DNA from: Erythrocercus mccallii
Taxonomy: Eukaryota; Chordata; Aves; Passeriformes; Dicruridae
Assembly: GCA_013397435.1 (NCBI GenBank)
Contig: VZRG01001943.1
Location: 66,636 to 130,635 of the forward strand
Reading direction: 5' to 3'
Length of the DNA: 64,000 bases
The notes below the pieces were generated by a model. It did not search any database and was not told where the DNA came from. It saw only the letters and a list, made by a program, of their open reading frames with translations. The position numbers and the translations under genes are program-made. Below, piece by piece: positions 63,950-64,000 of this stretch (its first letter is position 1; each line of letters begins with the position of its first letter).

Positions 63950-63979
63950 GTTTCTCAAACTGTGGTTTGTCTGAGAAAC
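63950..63979 (-). repeat. Inverted repeat in LTR U3, 8-bp arms
   Basis: GTTTCTCA at 63950-63957 pairs with TGAGAAAC at 63972-63979, separated by 14 bp. It lies about 20-50 bp inside the LTR 5' end. It may be a transcription-factor dyad or chance. Confidence 0.6.
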
Positions 63980-64000
63980 TTGCTTACATAAAAAACATTT

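Larger units (their letters stand above)
63310..63997 (-). mobile_element. Endogenous-retrovirus type LTR (minus strand)
   Basis: Read on the minus strand, the element starts TGTTTTTTATGTAAGC at 63997 and ends AACTGAATTGGCA at 63310, giving the 5'-TG...CA-3' ends of an LTR of about 688 bp. It has a TATA box (CGTATAAAAACTC) about 500 bp in and an AATAAA signal about 150 bp further on, followed by a short U5: the U3-R-U5 order is complete. CpGs are well kept between TATA and AATAAA (ctcgcgac, gccggcac), suggesting a relatively recent insertion. The 154-codon minus frame at 63494-63958 lies inside U3 and is probably fortuitous. The exact family is not identified. Confidence 0.72.

Noticed and set aside
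63494..63958. 154-codon minus-strand frame as a retroviral gene
   Set aside because: It lies within the U3 part of the LTR between the TG end and the TATA box; no retroviral domain is recognisable.
1..64000. CRISPR arrays, operons, phage or plasmid modules, tRNA or rRNA genes
   Set aside because: No regularly spaced direct repeats with unique spacers, no dense coding on one strand, and no cloverleaf or rRNA-like conserved sequence were seen. The CR1 elements and CpG pattern point to a vertebrate genome.

Overview
The window looks like vertebrate nuclear DNA, most likely from a bird and plausibly a songbird. The sequence is AT-rich and mostly CpG-poor. It contains a CR1 LINE 3' end of the type that dominates avian genomes (about 43965-44238), a second, much older CR1-like 3' end on the minus strand (about 59586-59925), and a CpG-retaining retroviral-type LTR at the right edge (about 63310-63997, minus strand). 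Two runs of N (31404-32364 and 58706-59440) mark assembly gaps. I found no bacterial or phage-like organisation: no operons, Shine-Dalgarno-preceded frames or dense coding.

No protein-coding gene can be supported. The open frames are short (nearly all under 175 codons), scattered over both strands, resemble no family I recognise, and are about what chance gives in 64 kb of such DNA. The longest ones either run through N gaps or lie in locally GC-rich DNA where stop codons are scarce. The window is best read as intergenic or long-intron sequence.

Layout: 1-23 kb is AT-rich non-coding DNA with microsatellites, including an 84-bp TTCC tract at 13.07 kb, a perfect 12-bp-stem hairpin at 11.38 kb and a T/G-rich tract at 22.25 kb. 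23.4-24.35 kb is a GC-rich but CpG-poor block. 24-31 kb shows little. 31.35-33.2 kb is a probable LTR-element remnant interrupted by gap 1. 33-56 kb is AT-rich non-coding DNA with the CR1 at 44 kb and a few small tandem duplications. 56.3-57.1 kb holds a CpG cluster beside a candidate conserved non-coding element. 57.9-59.55 kb is the one strong regulatory landmark: a CpG island, partly lost in gap 2, with a near-consensus CTCF site. 59.6-63.3 kb holds the old CR1 copy and unremarkable sequence, and the window ends in the LTR.

The CpG island is the only place where a promoter and first exon are likely. The target gene and its direction cannot be read from this window. I did not find an undescribed biological system here. 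The items most worth following are the CpG island with its CTCF site, the candidate enhancer beside it, and the LTR that may be the edge of a longer provirus to the right.
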